A DNA stretch of 64,000 bases from Nocardia vinacea (GTDB lineage: Bacteria > Actinomycetota > Actinomycetes > Mycobacteriales > Mycobacteriaceae), in NCBI RefSeq assembly GCF_035920345.1, contig NZ_CP109149.1, positions 7,812,001-7,876,000 of the forward strand, written 5' to 3'. Each line of letters begins with the position of its first letter. Within the stretch, counting starts at the first letter, position 1. The translations under genes and the position numbers were made by a program. The notes below the pieces were generated by a model. The model did no database searches. It was not told the DNA's origin and was given only the letters and a program-made list of their open reading frames with translations. This document shows, in pieces, positions 33,698 to 41,437 of the stretch.

Positions 33698-34156
33698 ATG
33701 CCATTGTGCCGCAACGTATTTGCTCACCTCGTCGCCATTTCACCCCTCGGTTTATTGGTCGGTGGCGCTCCCGCCTCGGCAGCACCTCCGGCTCGGGTCA
33801 CCATCTCGGCCGAGTTCGCATCGCCCGAGCAGTTTTCGACTGATCCCGGTGGTGTGTCCGCAATCAGCTATGACCCGGCCGCTGTGCCTTTCGGCGGCCG
33901 GGTCACGGTCACCGAGGCACTCGACAAGTGGGGAGGCATGAGCGTGATGCTCGACCTCACCGGTGTGCGGCCACGCCAGACGTATCGCGCGTATGTGCAT
34001 GTGAATTCATGCAGCGCCGATCCTTCGAGTGCAGGTGAGCGCCTGCGAAATGGTCCATCGCCCGACAGCTACGAGGCCAACGAGGTCTGGATCGACGACA
34101 CCGCGCCGGCAGCGGCGTGCGTGACCATGCCGTTCCAGCGGCTCGGTGGTTGGTGA
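33698..34156 (+). CDS. Secreted Cu/Zn-superoxide-dismutase-fold protein with lost metal ligands
   Basis: 152 residues. Signal peptide to about residue 31 (FAHLVAISPLGLLVGGAPASA). The mature domain follows the actinobacterial SodC-like family: PAAVPFGGRVTVTEAL, YRAYVHVNSCSADPSSAG and YEANEVWIDD. The metal site HAH of relatives is YVH here and the downstream His of the GPHFQ-type segment is absent, so dismutase activity is unlikely. It could serve as a structural or binding relative. The frame is open further upstream, but the ATG at 33698 starts a good signal peptide. Confidence 0.65.
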   Translation: MPLCRNVFAHLVAISPLGLLVGGAPASAAPPARVTISAEFASPEQFSTDPGGVSAISYDPAAVPFGGRVTVTEALDKWGGMSVMLDLTGVRPRQTYRAYVHVNSCSADPSSAGERLRNGPSPDSYEANEVWIDDTAPAAACVTMPFQRLGGW

Positions 34157-34244
34157 GCGGCGGCTACGTTGCGGACTGCTCGGCCGGTTCGGTGAGACCC
34201 CGGCCGAAAGCTTCGGCCGGGGTCTGCCGCGGACGGCGTCGCGA

Positions 34245-34580
34245 TCAGCGGATCTCTCGGGTGAGTCGGGAAGACCACGGACACCAGAAGCAACCCGGTA
34301 GGAATGGGCCGCAAGCCTCGTCCAGGTGATCCTCGAGGTAGGTGATAGACGAGTCGCAGACCTCGATCGCCATGGTGAAGAAGGTGATCGTGTCGGGGTC
34401 GAGGTGGAAGCTCCAACCCGGGTTGTAGTCGACCTCTTGTTTCCTGATGCGTCCCATGACATGGATCGACATCTGCTCATCGCCGGCCAGGATCCGACGC
34501 GCTTCCTCGATGCGCTGCTCGTTATTGAGCCGGATGATGAATTCCTTGCCGGAGTAATCGGTGAATGCGAAGTCCGCCAT
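34245..34580 (-). CDS. BP74-domain protein
   Basis: 111 residues from ATG 34580 with GGGAGATG upstream. The sequence follows the N-terminal domain of Dictyostelium BP74 (a calmodulin-binding protein) closely in layout: FAFTDYSGKEFIIRLNNEQ, then PGWSFHLDPDTITFFTMAIE, EDHLDE and FLPGCFWCPWSS. The domain occurs sporadically in bacteria as a small stand-alone protein. The biochemical role is unknown. No signal peptide. Three Cys (EVCD, EACG, GCFWC) may matter structurally. Confidence 0.75.
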   Translation of the reverse strand: MADFAFTDYSGKEFIIRLNNEQRIEEARRILAGDEQMSIHVMGRIRKQEVDYNPGWSFHLDPDTITFFTMAIEVCDSSITYLEDHLDEACGPFLPGCFWCPWSSRLTREIR

Positions 34581-34743
34581 GACATCTCCCTGCCAAAAGT
34601 AGTGGATGGGGGTCGCGCGCGGTTCTGCATCGATGCACTCAGCATCGTATCGGCGTGAGAGCGCTGTTGTATACGAAAATCTCTGTGCGACAAACAATTT
34701 CGACTGACAGCCGGTTTTCTACGTAGGTAACCTGGCCGAGGGG

Positions 34744-35775
34744 TCAGTTCCGACCCTGGTTAGCGGCGTTGTGGCCGTTGCTTCGAGAGGAAAGCTGGGC
34801 TCGGATCGATTTCCCGGCGAGAATCAACTCACGGATCGCGATAGCGCCCCGCGCGACGGGCGCGGCGACCCGGCCCTCAGCGTCGATCAGCACAGCCGAC
34901 GGTGTACCGCGGACGCGATATCGCAGCGCTGCCTCGTTGCCCTGCTGCACCAGCGACGGGATCTCGCCCAGACCCTGTTCGGCACCCCAAACGGCCTGCT
35001 CATCGGCATCGCCGTTCCCGACGACGACCATGGTCATGGCCGTGCGCGCCCGCCACCGCGGCAGCTCACGGGCCAGCGCGGCGCACATCTCACAGCCCGG
35101 GTGCACGAACACCAGCAGCACTGCCCGGCCCCCCGAGAGCAGATCCGCGAGGTTCGTGCGGGCGCCCGCGACGTCGAGCAACTCGAACTCCGGCGCGACC
35201 GAGCCGACCGGCAAGCCCTCGGCCCCCAGCGTCGAGAGCGCCTGTTCGTCCAGCCGACGCCGCAGCGCGCCGACCTGACCGACCAGCCACCCCAGGACCC
35301 CGCACAGCAGCGCACCGAGCGCGAGCCCGGTCGCGGCATCGGCAGCCAGTTCGGCGGGCACCGAGGGACGGGCCAACGCGCCCCACAGCGCCACCGCCGC
35401 GAGCATCATCAGCACACCGTTGCGCACGATGCTGCGCGCGCCGATCGGCGTCGTACTCGCCGCGCCGAAGCATGAGCAGGAGGGACGCTTGCCCCGCCGC
35501 AACAAGCCGACCATGACCAACGTGAAGACCGTCAGCAGGAGCAGCGCGCCGACCGCCGCCGCGGCGGCAGTCCGCGACAGGACGACGCCGACCGCCAACA
35601 CCGCCTCGGCGACCGGCAGCCCCCACGCCAAAGCGGGCACCCACCGCACCGGCACCTCGAACTCCCCAACCGCCTGCCGCGTACCGGCGCGATCGGCCAG
35701 TTTCCCCCAGGCCGACAACCCGAACACCACGGCGAGCGCCAACCGCGTAACCCACACCCCGTATTCGATCAGCAT
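34744..35775 (-). CDS. MauE-type membrane protein fused to a redoxin domain
   Basis: 343 residues. About 1-145 is a four-helix MauE/DoxX-like domain (LALAVVFGLSAWGKLAD, GLPVAEAVLAVGVVLS, LLLTVFTLVMVGLLRRG) with Cys in SCSCFGA. About 190-325 is an AhpC/TlpA-type thioredoxin fold with a CxxC in HPGCEMCAALARE and the cis-Pro region GTPSAVLID. MauE helps disulfide formation in methylamine dehydrogenase; fused forms probably act as membrane disulfide oxidoreductases. GGGAGGG before the ATG at 35775 supports that start over the GTG at 35784. Confidence 0.82.
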   Translation of the reverse strand: MLIEYGVWVTRLALAVVFGLSAWGKLADRAGTRQAVGEFEVPVRWVPALAWGLPVAEAVLAVGVVLSRTAAAAAVGALLLLTVFTLVMVGLLRRGKRPSCSCFGAASTTPIGARSIVRNGVLMMLAAVALWGALARPSVPAELAADAATGLALGALLCGVLGWLVGQVGALRRRLDEQALSTLGAEGLPVGSVAPEFELLDVAGARTNLADLLSGGRAVLLVFVHPGCEMCAALARELPRWRARTAMTMVVVGNGDADEQAVWGAEQGLGEIPSLVQQGNEAALRYRVRGTPSAVLIDAEGRVAAPVARGAIAIRELILAGKSIRAQLSSRSNGHNAANQGRN

Positions 35776-35809
35776 GGGCCGCACCCTCCCACATCAGCGG
35801 TTATTCGAA

Positions 35810-36456
35810 TTCAGAATCGCCGGAAGAGTATTCGAGGTGTTGCGAAGGTCTACTCTTTTCCGGGCCGGTCGTGGGGTGCATCCCAGACTGTGCGGCTGGT
35901 TGCGGGCCGCCGACGATCATCGAGCCAGCTGCCGCCCGCGGCGCTGTCGGTGTTCGATCGGATGCTGCACGACGCGCCGCTGCCGCCATGGCCCGGTCGC
36001 AGCCTTGACGAGGTCGCATCGCAGCTCGACGGCGAATGCGCGTGGCTCGTCACGAACGGCGTTCTTCCCACCGACGTGGTCACGCGCAACCGCGAGATTG
36101 CCGAGGCTGCGCTCCGGCCGTGGACTCCGGTGTTCACGCACGGCGACCTGCAGGTCGCCCACGTGTTCGTCGACGGTGGCGAGATCACCGGCGTGCTCGA
36201 TTGGTCCGAGGCGGGCCGGGGTGATGCCCTTTACGACCTCGCCACTACGACCTCGCCACCTTGACGCTCGGGCACGAGGAGCACCTCGGCGACGTCGTCA
36301 CCGGATAAGGCACTCACGTCGACCTCGACGTGATCCGCGCGTGGTGGTCGTTGCGAAGCCTGCTGGGGGTCCGCTGGCTGGTCGAGCACGGCTTCGACCC
36401 GACCTCGCCGGGCTGCGAGGTCGACGTGCTGAGAACTCGGGCGATGCGAGACTAAC
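35810..36456 (+). pseudogene. Aminoglycoside-phosphotransferase-family gene, broken
   Basis: Reads as an APH/phosphotransferase family protein in pieces. The N-terminus is around RVFEVLRRSTLFRAGR; the core VFTHGDLQVAHVFVDGGEI includes the catalytic HGD and the following VLDWSEAGRGDALYDLAT includes the metal Asp. Two lesions are visible. A 14-bp tandem duplication (TACGACCTCGCCAC at 36232-36245 and 36246-36259) shifts the frame, and after removing one unit there is an in-frame TAA near 36306. The C-terminus (RAWWSLRSLLGVRWLVEHGF) is otherwise recognisable. The N-terminal frames also appear scrambled near 35900. Confidence 0.7.
36232..36259 (+). repeat. 14-bp tandem duplication causing the frameshift
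   Basis: TACGACCTCGCCAC occurs twice back to back. Fourteen is not a multiple of three; deleting one copy joins DALYDLAT to LTLGHEEHLGDVV in one frame, as expected for the phosphotransferase. Confidence 0.85.
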
Positions 36457-36641
36457 GAGAACGAGACATCCGGTCATGCCGATTATGTGTTGTGAAGCTC
36501 GTATTATTTGCTTCCCCAACAGATTTCGTCACTTCTGACCTGCGTCGATTCGGCCTGATGTTTGCACCGGATGCAACAAAATTTCGCCGTTCTGCATCCT
36601 CGGATCCTCGGACTAATTCCGAGTCCCGGCACCAGCCGCGT

Positions 36642-37814
36642 TCACCGATTAGCGGCCAGCACTGCCGCGAAGCCTTCTTGCAGGTCCTTGACGAAATACT
36701 CGGGAACCTCCAGCGACGGGAAATGTCCCCCGGTTTCGGGCGACCTCCATCGGACGATCTGTCGGTACCGCTCCTGTGCCCAGGGGCGCGGACACTTCTC
36801 GACGTCGTGGGGATACATAGTGATTGCTGACGGGACGTCGACCCGAAGTTCGGGGTCGAGCGAGTTGTGGCTTTCGTAGTAGATGCGGGCCGCCGATGCG
36901 CCGGTCCGCGTCAGCCAGTACAGGGTGATGTTGTCAAGAATGCTGTCTCTGGAAATCGTCTCGAACGGGCTATCTTCGGTATCTGTCCACTCAGCGAACT
37001 TGTCGAGGATCCAGGCAAGCAGCCCGACCGGTGAGTCGACGAGCGAGTAGCCGATGGTCTGCGGTCGGGTCGCCTGCTGTTTCGCGTACGCCGCGCGGTG
37101 GCGCCAGAAATCGCGGGTTTCCTCGGTCCATTTGCGCTCGGCCGCCGTCAGCCCGTCCGTTGTCAACCCGGGCGGTGCCTGCGCGAAAGTTGTGTGGATG
37201 CCGAGAACGTGCGCCGGGAACCTGCCGCCGAGGACCGTGGTGATCACACCTCCCCAGTCGCCGCCGTGGGCTGCGAACTTGCTGTAGCCGAGCCTTCCCA
37301 TCAGTTCCACCCATGCGGCCGCGATCTTTTCGGTTCCCCACCCGGTGGTGGCCGGCTTGTCGCTGTAACCAAAGCCCGGTAGCGATGGAACCACGACGTG
37401 GAACGCTGGCGTGTCTGCATCTTTCGGATCTGCCAGCTCGTCTACTACATCGATGAACCGAGCAATGCTGTCTGGCCAGCCGTGCGTCAAGATCAGAGGA
37501 GTGGCATCTGCACGCGCGGATCGGCGGTGCAGGAAGTGGATTCCCAGATCATCAATAGTCGTGCGGAACTGGCCGATCCGGTTGAGGCGCTCTTCGAACG
37601 ACCGCCAGTTGTACCCGGCGCGCCAATAGTTCACGACATCGACGAGGTCGGCGAGAGGAACGCCCTGTTCCCATCGGCGAGGGTCGGGCGCGGCGCGATA
37701 GACCGTCTCAGCTTCCGGTAGCCGCGCCGCGGCCAGTCGCGCGCGCAGATCGTCGAGGTCAGCGTCAGGTGCGTGGGCTTCAAATGCTTGCACGTCGCTG
37801 GTTGTACGGGGCAT
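36642..37814 (-). CDS. Epoxide hydrolase (EHN-type, juvenile-hormone-hydrolase-like)
   Basis: 390 residues. An N-terminal EHN domain (ADLDDLRARLAAARLP to WRSFEERLNRIGQF) is followed by an alpha/beta-hydrolase: oxyanion motif LTHGWPDSI, nucleophile Asp in AAHGGDWGGVI, and His in GGHFPSLEVPEYF. It opens epoxides to diols, typically for detoxification or aromatic degradation. AGGAGG before the ATG at 37814 supports the start. Divergent from the CGNR gene, with GAACCG repeats between them. Confidence 0.92.
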   Translation of the reverse strand: MPRTTSDVQAFEAHAPDADLDDLRARLAAARLPEAETVYRAAPDPRRWEQGVPLADLVDVVNYWRAGYNWRSFEERLNRIGQFRTTIDDLGIHFLHRRSARADATPLILTHGWPDSIARFIDVVDELADPKDADTPAFHVVVPSLPGFGYSDKPATTGWGTEKIAAAWVELMGRLGYSKFAAHGGDWGGVITTVLGGRFPAHVLGIHTTFAQAPPGLTTDGLTAAERKWTEETRDFWRHRAAYAKQQATRPQTIGYSLVDSPVGLLAWILDKFAEWTDTEDSPFETISRDSILDNITLYWLTRTGASAARIYYESHNSLDPELRVDVPSAITMYPHDVEKCPRPWAQERYRQIVRWRSPETGGHFPSLEVPEYFVKDLQEGFAAVLAANR

Positions 37815-37855
37815 GAGACCTCCTGGCTATCGCGGAACCGGCTACGACCTATCGT

Positions 37856-37874
37856 GAACCGGCTTAGACGGTTC
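37856..37874. promoter_or_regulatory. Inverted repeat between epoxide hydrolase and CGNR genes
   Basis: GAACCG (37856-37861) and CGGTTC (37869-37874) form a perfect 6-bp dyad. A further GGAACCGGCTACG lies at 37834-37846 and GTGGTTCC near 37910. It is a plausible operator for the CGNR-type regulator. Confidence 0.5.
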
Positions 37875-37917
37875 TAACATGTCTCCATGCCAGCGTGCAA
37901 CCCGCTAAGGTGGTTCC

Positions 37918-38493
37918 ATGCGTGCTGGGTTCCCTGACTTTCGCCTCGGTAACGTGCTGGCGACCAGCTTCACGGGGACTCTGTCGGAGCGTCATGGCGA
38001 CGCTGTGGAGCGCATTCCCACGCCGCAGCGACTCGTCGACTGGCTGGCAGTGAACGGCCTTGCCGTGGACTCCTGCACCACCGCCCAGCTCGAACTCGCT
38101 TGGGAACTGAGGGAATCAATTCACGCCGCCGCGACAGCGGCCGCGATCCAAGACGCTCTCCCCGCGTCTGCTGTCCAAGTCATCAATGACTGCAGCATTC
38201 GGGGTCGGGCCGCGGCTATCCTGACGCCCGACGGCAATCGCCAATGGCGACTTAGTTCGGCTTCCTGCGTGGAAGATGCCCTAGGCGTAATCGCCGCCGA
38301 CGCGATCAGCATCATCGCAGGCGAACGAGACGGAAAATTGGCCTTGTGCGCATCGCCAACCTGCCGAGCCGCCTTCTTCGATACCAGTCAAAGTCGCACC
38401 CGCAAATGGTGTGACATGAACACGTGCGGGAATCGTCAGAAGAAAGCGCGCTTCAATGCCAACCAGCGCAAAAGCCCCACATCAGCAAAGTGA
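37918..38493 (+). CDS. CGNR zinc-finger (ABATE-type) regulator
   Basis: 191 residues. The N-terminal ABATE-type domain includes PTPQRLVDWLAVNGL. The C-terminal zinc finger has LCASPTCRAAFFDTSQSRTR, then WCDMNTCGNRQKKARF, the diagnostic CGNR. Such proteins act as transcription regulators of stress or antibiotic genes. Divergent from the epoxide hydrolase, so it is its probable regulator. Confidence 0.88.
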   Translation: MRAGFPDFRLGNVLATSFTGTLSERHGDAVERIPTPQRLVDWLAVNGLAVDSCTTAQLELAWELRESIHAAATAAAIQDALPASAVQVINDCSIRGRAAAILTPDGNRQWRLSSASCVEDALGVIAADAISIIAGERDGKLALCASPTCRAAFFDTSQSRTRKWCDMNTCGNRQKKARFNANQRKSPTSAK

Positions 38494-38719
38494 TCGTTAA
38501 CTTCGATACATCCAGTTGGGCCCCACGTCTGCGACATATCTGTCGCGTTGGGTGCCAAGGGGTACCTAGTTCGGTCCGGCTCAGGTCCGAGTGCGTGACC
38601 ATTCGGCGGGCTCGGTTCGCTGGCCACCAGCCCGTGCGACCGTCGATTTCGGCACTCGCACCGGCTTGTACAGCAGTCGACGCGGATGACATCTGCGCTG
38701 ACGGGACCGAGTTGGCGCG
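38494..38719. other. Intergenic stretch before the integrase relic
   Basis: I see no gene in these 226 bp. They lead into a run of gene fragments that extends to about 39263. Confidence 0.4.
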
Positions 38720-38973
38720 CGGATACCGATCGTGCCCGGCGGCCCAGATTGTCTCCATTGTCGGCGACTTGCGCACCTACAGTTCGAAGTACTGCTCACA
38801 CCGGCGCGCGATTCCGCCAACCAATTCGACTTCGCACTCGTAGCGATGCTCGGACTGCTCGGGTTGCGGATCTTCGAGACCTGCAGTCCGACGGCGAGGA
38901 ACACCGTGCTCGGACCAATCTCGACCGTCACCCGAATTACATCCTCGCCGCCTACATGGCCTCGGGCACATAA
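38720..38973 (+). pseudogene. Tyrosine integrase relic A (middle plus C-terminal end)
   Basis: Shifting frames give consecutive pieces of an actinobacterial tyrosine recombinase: RARRPRLSPLSAT, then HLQFEVLL with FDFALVAMLGLLGLRIFE (about 38820-38880), then LDRHPNYILAAYMASGT ending at TAA 38971-38973. The catalytic R/H/R core between them is deleted and at least two frameshifts are present. Relics B (44993-45196) and C (48714-48835) belong to the same kind of integrase. Confidence 0.7.
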
Positions 38974-39164
38974 CAACTCAACACGCGCACATGCCGAATA
39001 CAGAGCTGTTCGCAGGGGCGTGTACAGGACCTCGGCTGCACCGATGAATTTCGGGTGGCTCCCTCGTCGTTTCCTCTGGATAGACCGAAAGACGGGAGTC
39101 CAGACGTGACCGACCTGCCGACGTGGCGAAATCGCCTGCGCCGCAGCGGCGAGGTCAGCGGCTT

Positions 39165-39263
39165 CGCGCCGCCGGCGACATCCACCGCATCCGCAACGTC
39201 GGCGACGAGACCGCCATCAGGCTGCACATCTACGGCACCGACACCACCCGCGTCGGGTCCTGA
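39165..39263 (+). pseudogene. C-terminal tail of a cysteine-dioxygenase-like cupin
   Basis: In one frame, from about 39165 to the TGA at 39261-39263, the DNA reads GDIHRIRNVGDETAIRLHIY then GTDTTRVGS, the usual C-terminal end of small cysteine dioxygenase-type cupins. The metal-binding part is gone. The surrounding 39.0-39.3 kb shows no other coding sign. Confidence 0.5.
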
Positions 39264-39312
39264 ACACACACACGCCGCCGAACCCAGCGGCCGCCCCCGA
39301 AAGGAGATCATT

Positions 39313-39789
39313 ATGGACGACACCGATCAGCGAGGCCCCCAACCCGGGCGCGGGACAATCCAGCGGATGGACAACATCGCCATCGTCGTCGACGACCTCG
39401 CGGCTGCTACGGCGTTCTTCGTCGCACTCGGACTGGAGCTGGAAGGCGAGGCGACAGTCGAGGGCAGCGCGGTGGATCGCCTCGTCGGGCTCGAGGGAGT
39501 CCGATCGGACATCGCGATGATGCGCACCCCGGACGGCCACGGACGGCTCGAGCTGACCAAGTACCAGACGCCGTCGACCCGAGACGGTGACCCGCGTGCT
39601 CCGGCGAACACGCTGGGCATGCATCGCATCATGTTCGCTGTCGAAGACATCGACGACATCCTCGACCGCTTGCGGCCACATGGAGCCGAACTCCTCGGCG
39701 AGCTGGTGCAGTACGAGAACAGCTACCGGCTCTGCTACCTCCGCGGCCCCGCAGGCATCCTCGTCGCGCTGGCCGAGCAGATCAAGTGA
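39313..39789 (+). CDS. VOC-superfamily (glyoxalase/bleomycin-resistance fold) protein
   Basis: 158 residues with two beta-alpha-beta-beta-beta modules: MDNIAIVVDDLAAATAFFVA and GMHRIMFAVEDIDDILDRL. The first ligand position has Asn/Ile (DNIAIVV) instead of His, the second module keeps His (MHRIMF), and Glu residues occur in RLELTKYQ and VQYEN. The substrate is unknown. AAGGAG at 39301-39306 supports the ATG. It is the only intact gene between the debris at 38.7-39.3 kb and the MDR gene. Confidence 0.88.
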   Translation: MDDTDQRGPQPGRGTIQRMDNIAIVVDDLAAATAFFVALGLELEGEATVEGSAVDRLVGLEGVRSDIAMMRTPDGHGRLELTKYQTPSTRDGDPRAPANTLGMHRIMFAVEDIDDILDRLRPHGAELLGELVQYENSYRLCYLRGPAGILVALAEQIK

Positions 39790-40156
39790 CCGGTCGGTGA
39801 ACGGCCCAGCGTCGGACGGGCACTGCGACTTACGCCGGACGACGGTGTACGCACATGCCGACGTTCGGAGACGCCGAACAGGCCACCGACCGAGGTCCCT
39901 GAAACGGCAAACAGCTCGTCGTGGTCGTGCTGACTTCTTGCGGCCAGCGAGGCGATCGTCTCGTCCAAGCCGTTGTAACGAGCGCATGCTATTGCCGCAT
40001 ACTTCGCTGACCGAAGCGGTCGGCGCGGGGCTTCGGAAGGTCAACGGACAGAGCGCCGTACGGCTGCCGAAAGTGCGCGCTCATGCCGAATATCGTGCCT
40101 TTTCGCGGGAGTAAATGGGGTCGAGCGGCGGGGTGTAGGCGATCTAGTATCGCCCG
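39790..40156. other. 367-bp region without a recognised gene
   Basis: Frames are open but resemble nothing I know. The 13-nt string around CATGCCGAATA near 40082 also occurs near 38990, just after integrase relic A. No promoter or terminator is obvious. Confidence 0.35.
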
Positions 40157-41179
40157 GTGGTGGATGTGGTGAACAGGCAGTGGGTGTTGGGGCGGCGGCC
40201 GGTAGGGGCGCTGCGGGACAAGGATTTCGAGTTGAGGACTGTGCCGGTGCCGGTTCCGGGGCCGGGGGAGGCCTTGATTCGGGTGCATTGGCTGGGGATC
40301 GATCCCACCCAGCGGGGCTGGCTCAATGAGGCTGACAACTATATTGACGCCGTGCCGGTCGGCGCAGTGATGCGTGGTAGTGGTGTCGGGCGGGTGGTGC
40401 GCTCGAACGATCCGGATTGTCCAGTGGGTAGCTGGGTCGCGGGAATGGTGGGGTGGCAGGACTATGTCGTCCGGTCGGCGGGCGGGTTGTTCGGGTTGAA
40501 CGTGGTGCCCGACGGTGTGCCGCCTACGTCGATGCTGAGTCTGTTCGGAGCGCCGGGTTTGACCGCGTACTTCGGTATGACGGATATCGGCCGTCCCGAG
40601 CCCGGCCAGACGGTGCTGGTTTCGGCGGCGGCCGGTGTCACCGGGTCCATCGCGGGGCAGATCGCAAAGGTTTTGGGCTGCATGGTCATCGGTATCGCCG
40701 GCGGCCCGGATAAGTGCTCCTGGATCACCGAGCATGCGGGTCTGGATGCCGCCCTCGACTACAAACACGACGATATCGATGCCTGTTTGACCCGTCTTGC
40801 CCCCAACGGCGTCGACGTCTTCTTCGACGGTGTGGGCGGCCGTATCCTCGAGCATGGTTTGGCGCACCTGGCCCGTCGTGCGCGTGTCGTCCTGGCCGGG
40901 GCGATCTCTTCCGGGTACCAGGGCGCCGATCCGGCATGTGGGCCGCGGAACTATATGAGGCTGGCGCTGGACCGGGCGCGTATGGAAGGGTTCATCTTCC
41001 TCGATTACCTCGACCGTTTTCCGGAAGCCTTCATGGCATTGCGTGACTGGCAGGCCCAGGGAGCGATCGCTATTGCCGAGACCGTCAGCAGTGGACTGGA
41101 ATCCGCGCCGAGCGCGTTGCGTGCCGTCTTCGAGGGTCGTAACCTCGGCAAGCAGCTGGTCAAGATCGCAGAGTCCTGA
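40157..41179 (+). CDS. NADP-dependent MDR-family oxidoreductase (leukotriene B4 dehydrogenase-like)
   Basis: 340 residues. The N-terminal GroES-like domain reads VPGPGEALIRVHWLGIDPTQ. The Rossmann domain has QTVLVSAAAGVTGSIAGQIAK, with the AAxGxxGS-type motif of the zinc-free MDR (PTGR) group. It reduces alkenal double bonds with NADPH. The GTG at 40157 is likely; no strong RBS is seen. It is transcribed away from the debris zone. Confidence 0.9.
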   Translation: MVDVVNRQWVLGRRPVGALRDKDFELRTVPVPVPGPGEALIRVHWLGIDPTQRGWLNEADNYIDAVPVGAVMRGSGVGRVVRSNDPDCPVGSWVAGMVGWQDYVVRSAGGLFGLNVVPDGVPPTSMLSLFGAPGLTAYFGMTDIGRPEPGQTVLVSAAAGVTGSIAGQIAKVLGCMVIGIAGGPDKCSWITEHAGLDAALDYKHDDIDACLTRLAPNGVDVFFDGVGGRILEHGLAHLARRARVVLAGAISSGYQGADPACGPRNYMRLALDRARMEGFIFLDYLDRFPEAFMALRDWQAQGAIAIAETVSSGLESAPSALRAVFEGRNLGKQLVKIAES

Positions 41180-41381
41180 CACATGACGGACACGAGATAT
41201 GGATGCCTCCAGGTCTCCCGCATGTACTGATCAGCCGCATCCCGCGCTGACCGGACCGGCTGCCTGGCACCTCGGAAGATCAAGGGGCTGCGGACATCCG
41301 ACTCCAGCCAGACGCACGCTGTTGCCGCTGAGCGCGTGATCGGTGGCGGTCGAGAGCACTGGAGGCAATAGAACCGAGACC

Positions 41382-41415
41382 GGTCCGCCCCAGCTCGTTC
41401 CGGCTGGGGCGGACC
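41382..41415 (-). terminator. Strong hairpin after the NDH-2-like gene
   Basis: A perfect 13-bp stem, GGTCCGCCCCAGC and GCTGGGGCGGACC, with an 8-nt loop, 23 bp after the stop of the minus-strand oxidoreductase gene. Confidence 0.75.
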
Positions 41416-41437
41416 TGTGCCGGTTCCGCATCCGCGC

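Noticed and set aside
38985..40095. A short repeat around CATGCCGAATA after integrase relic A and near 40082 as att sites of an element carrying the VOC gene.
   Set aside because: The identical part is only about 11-13 bases and no tRNA or other target is associated.
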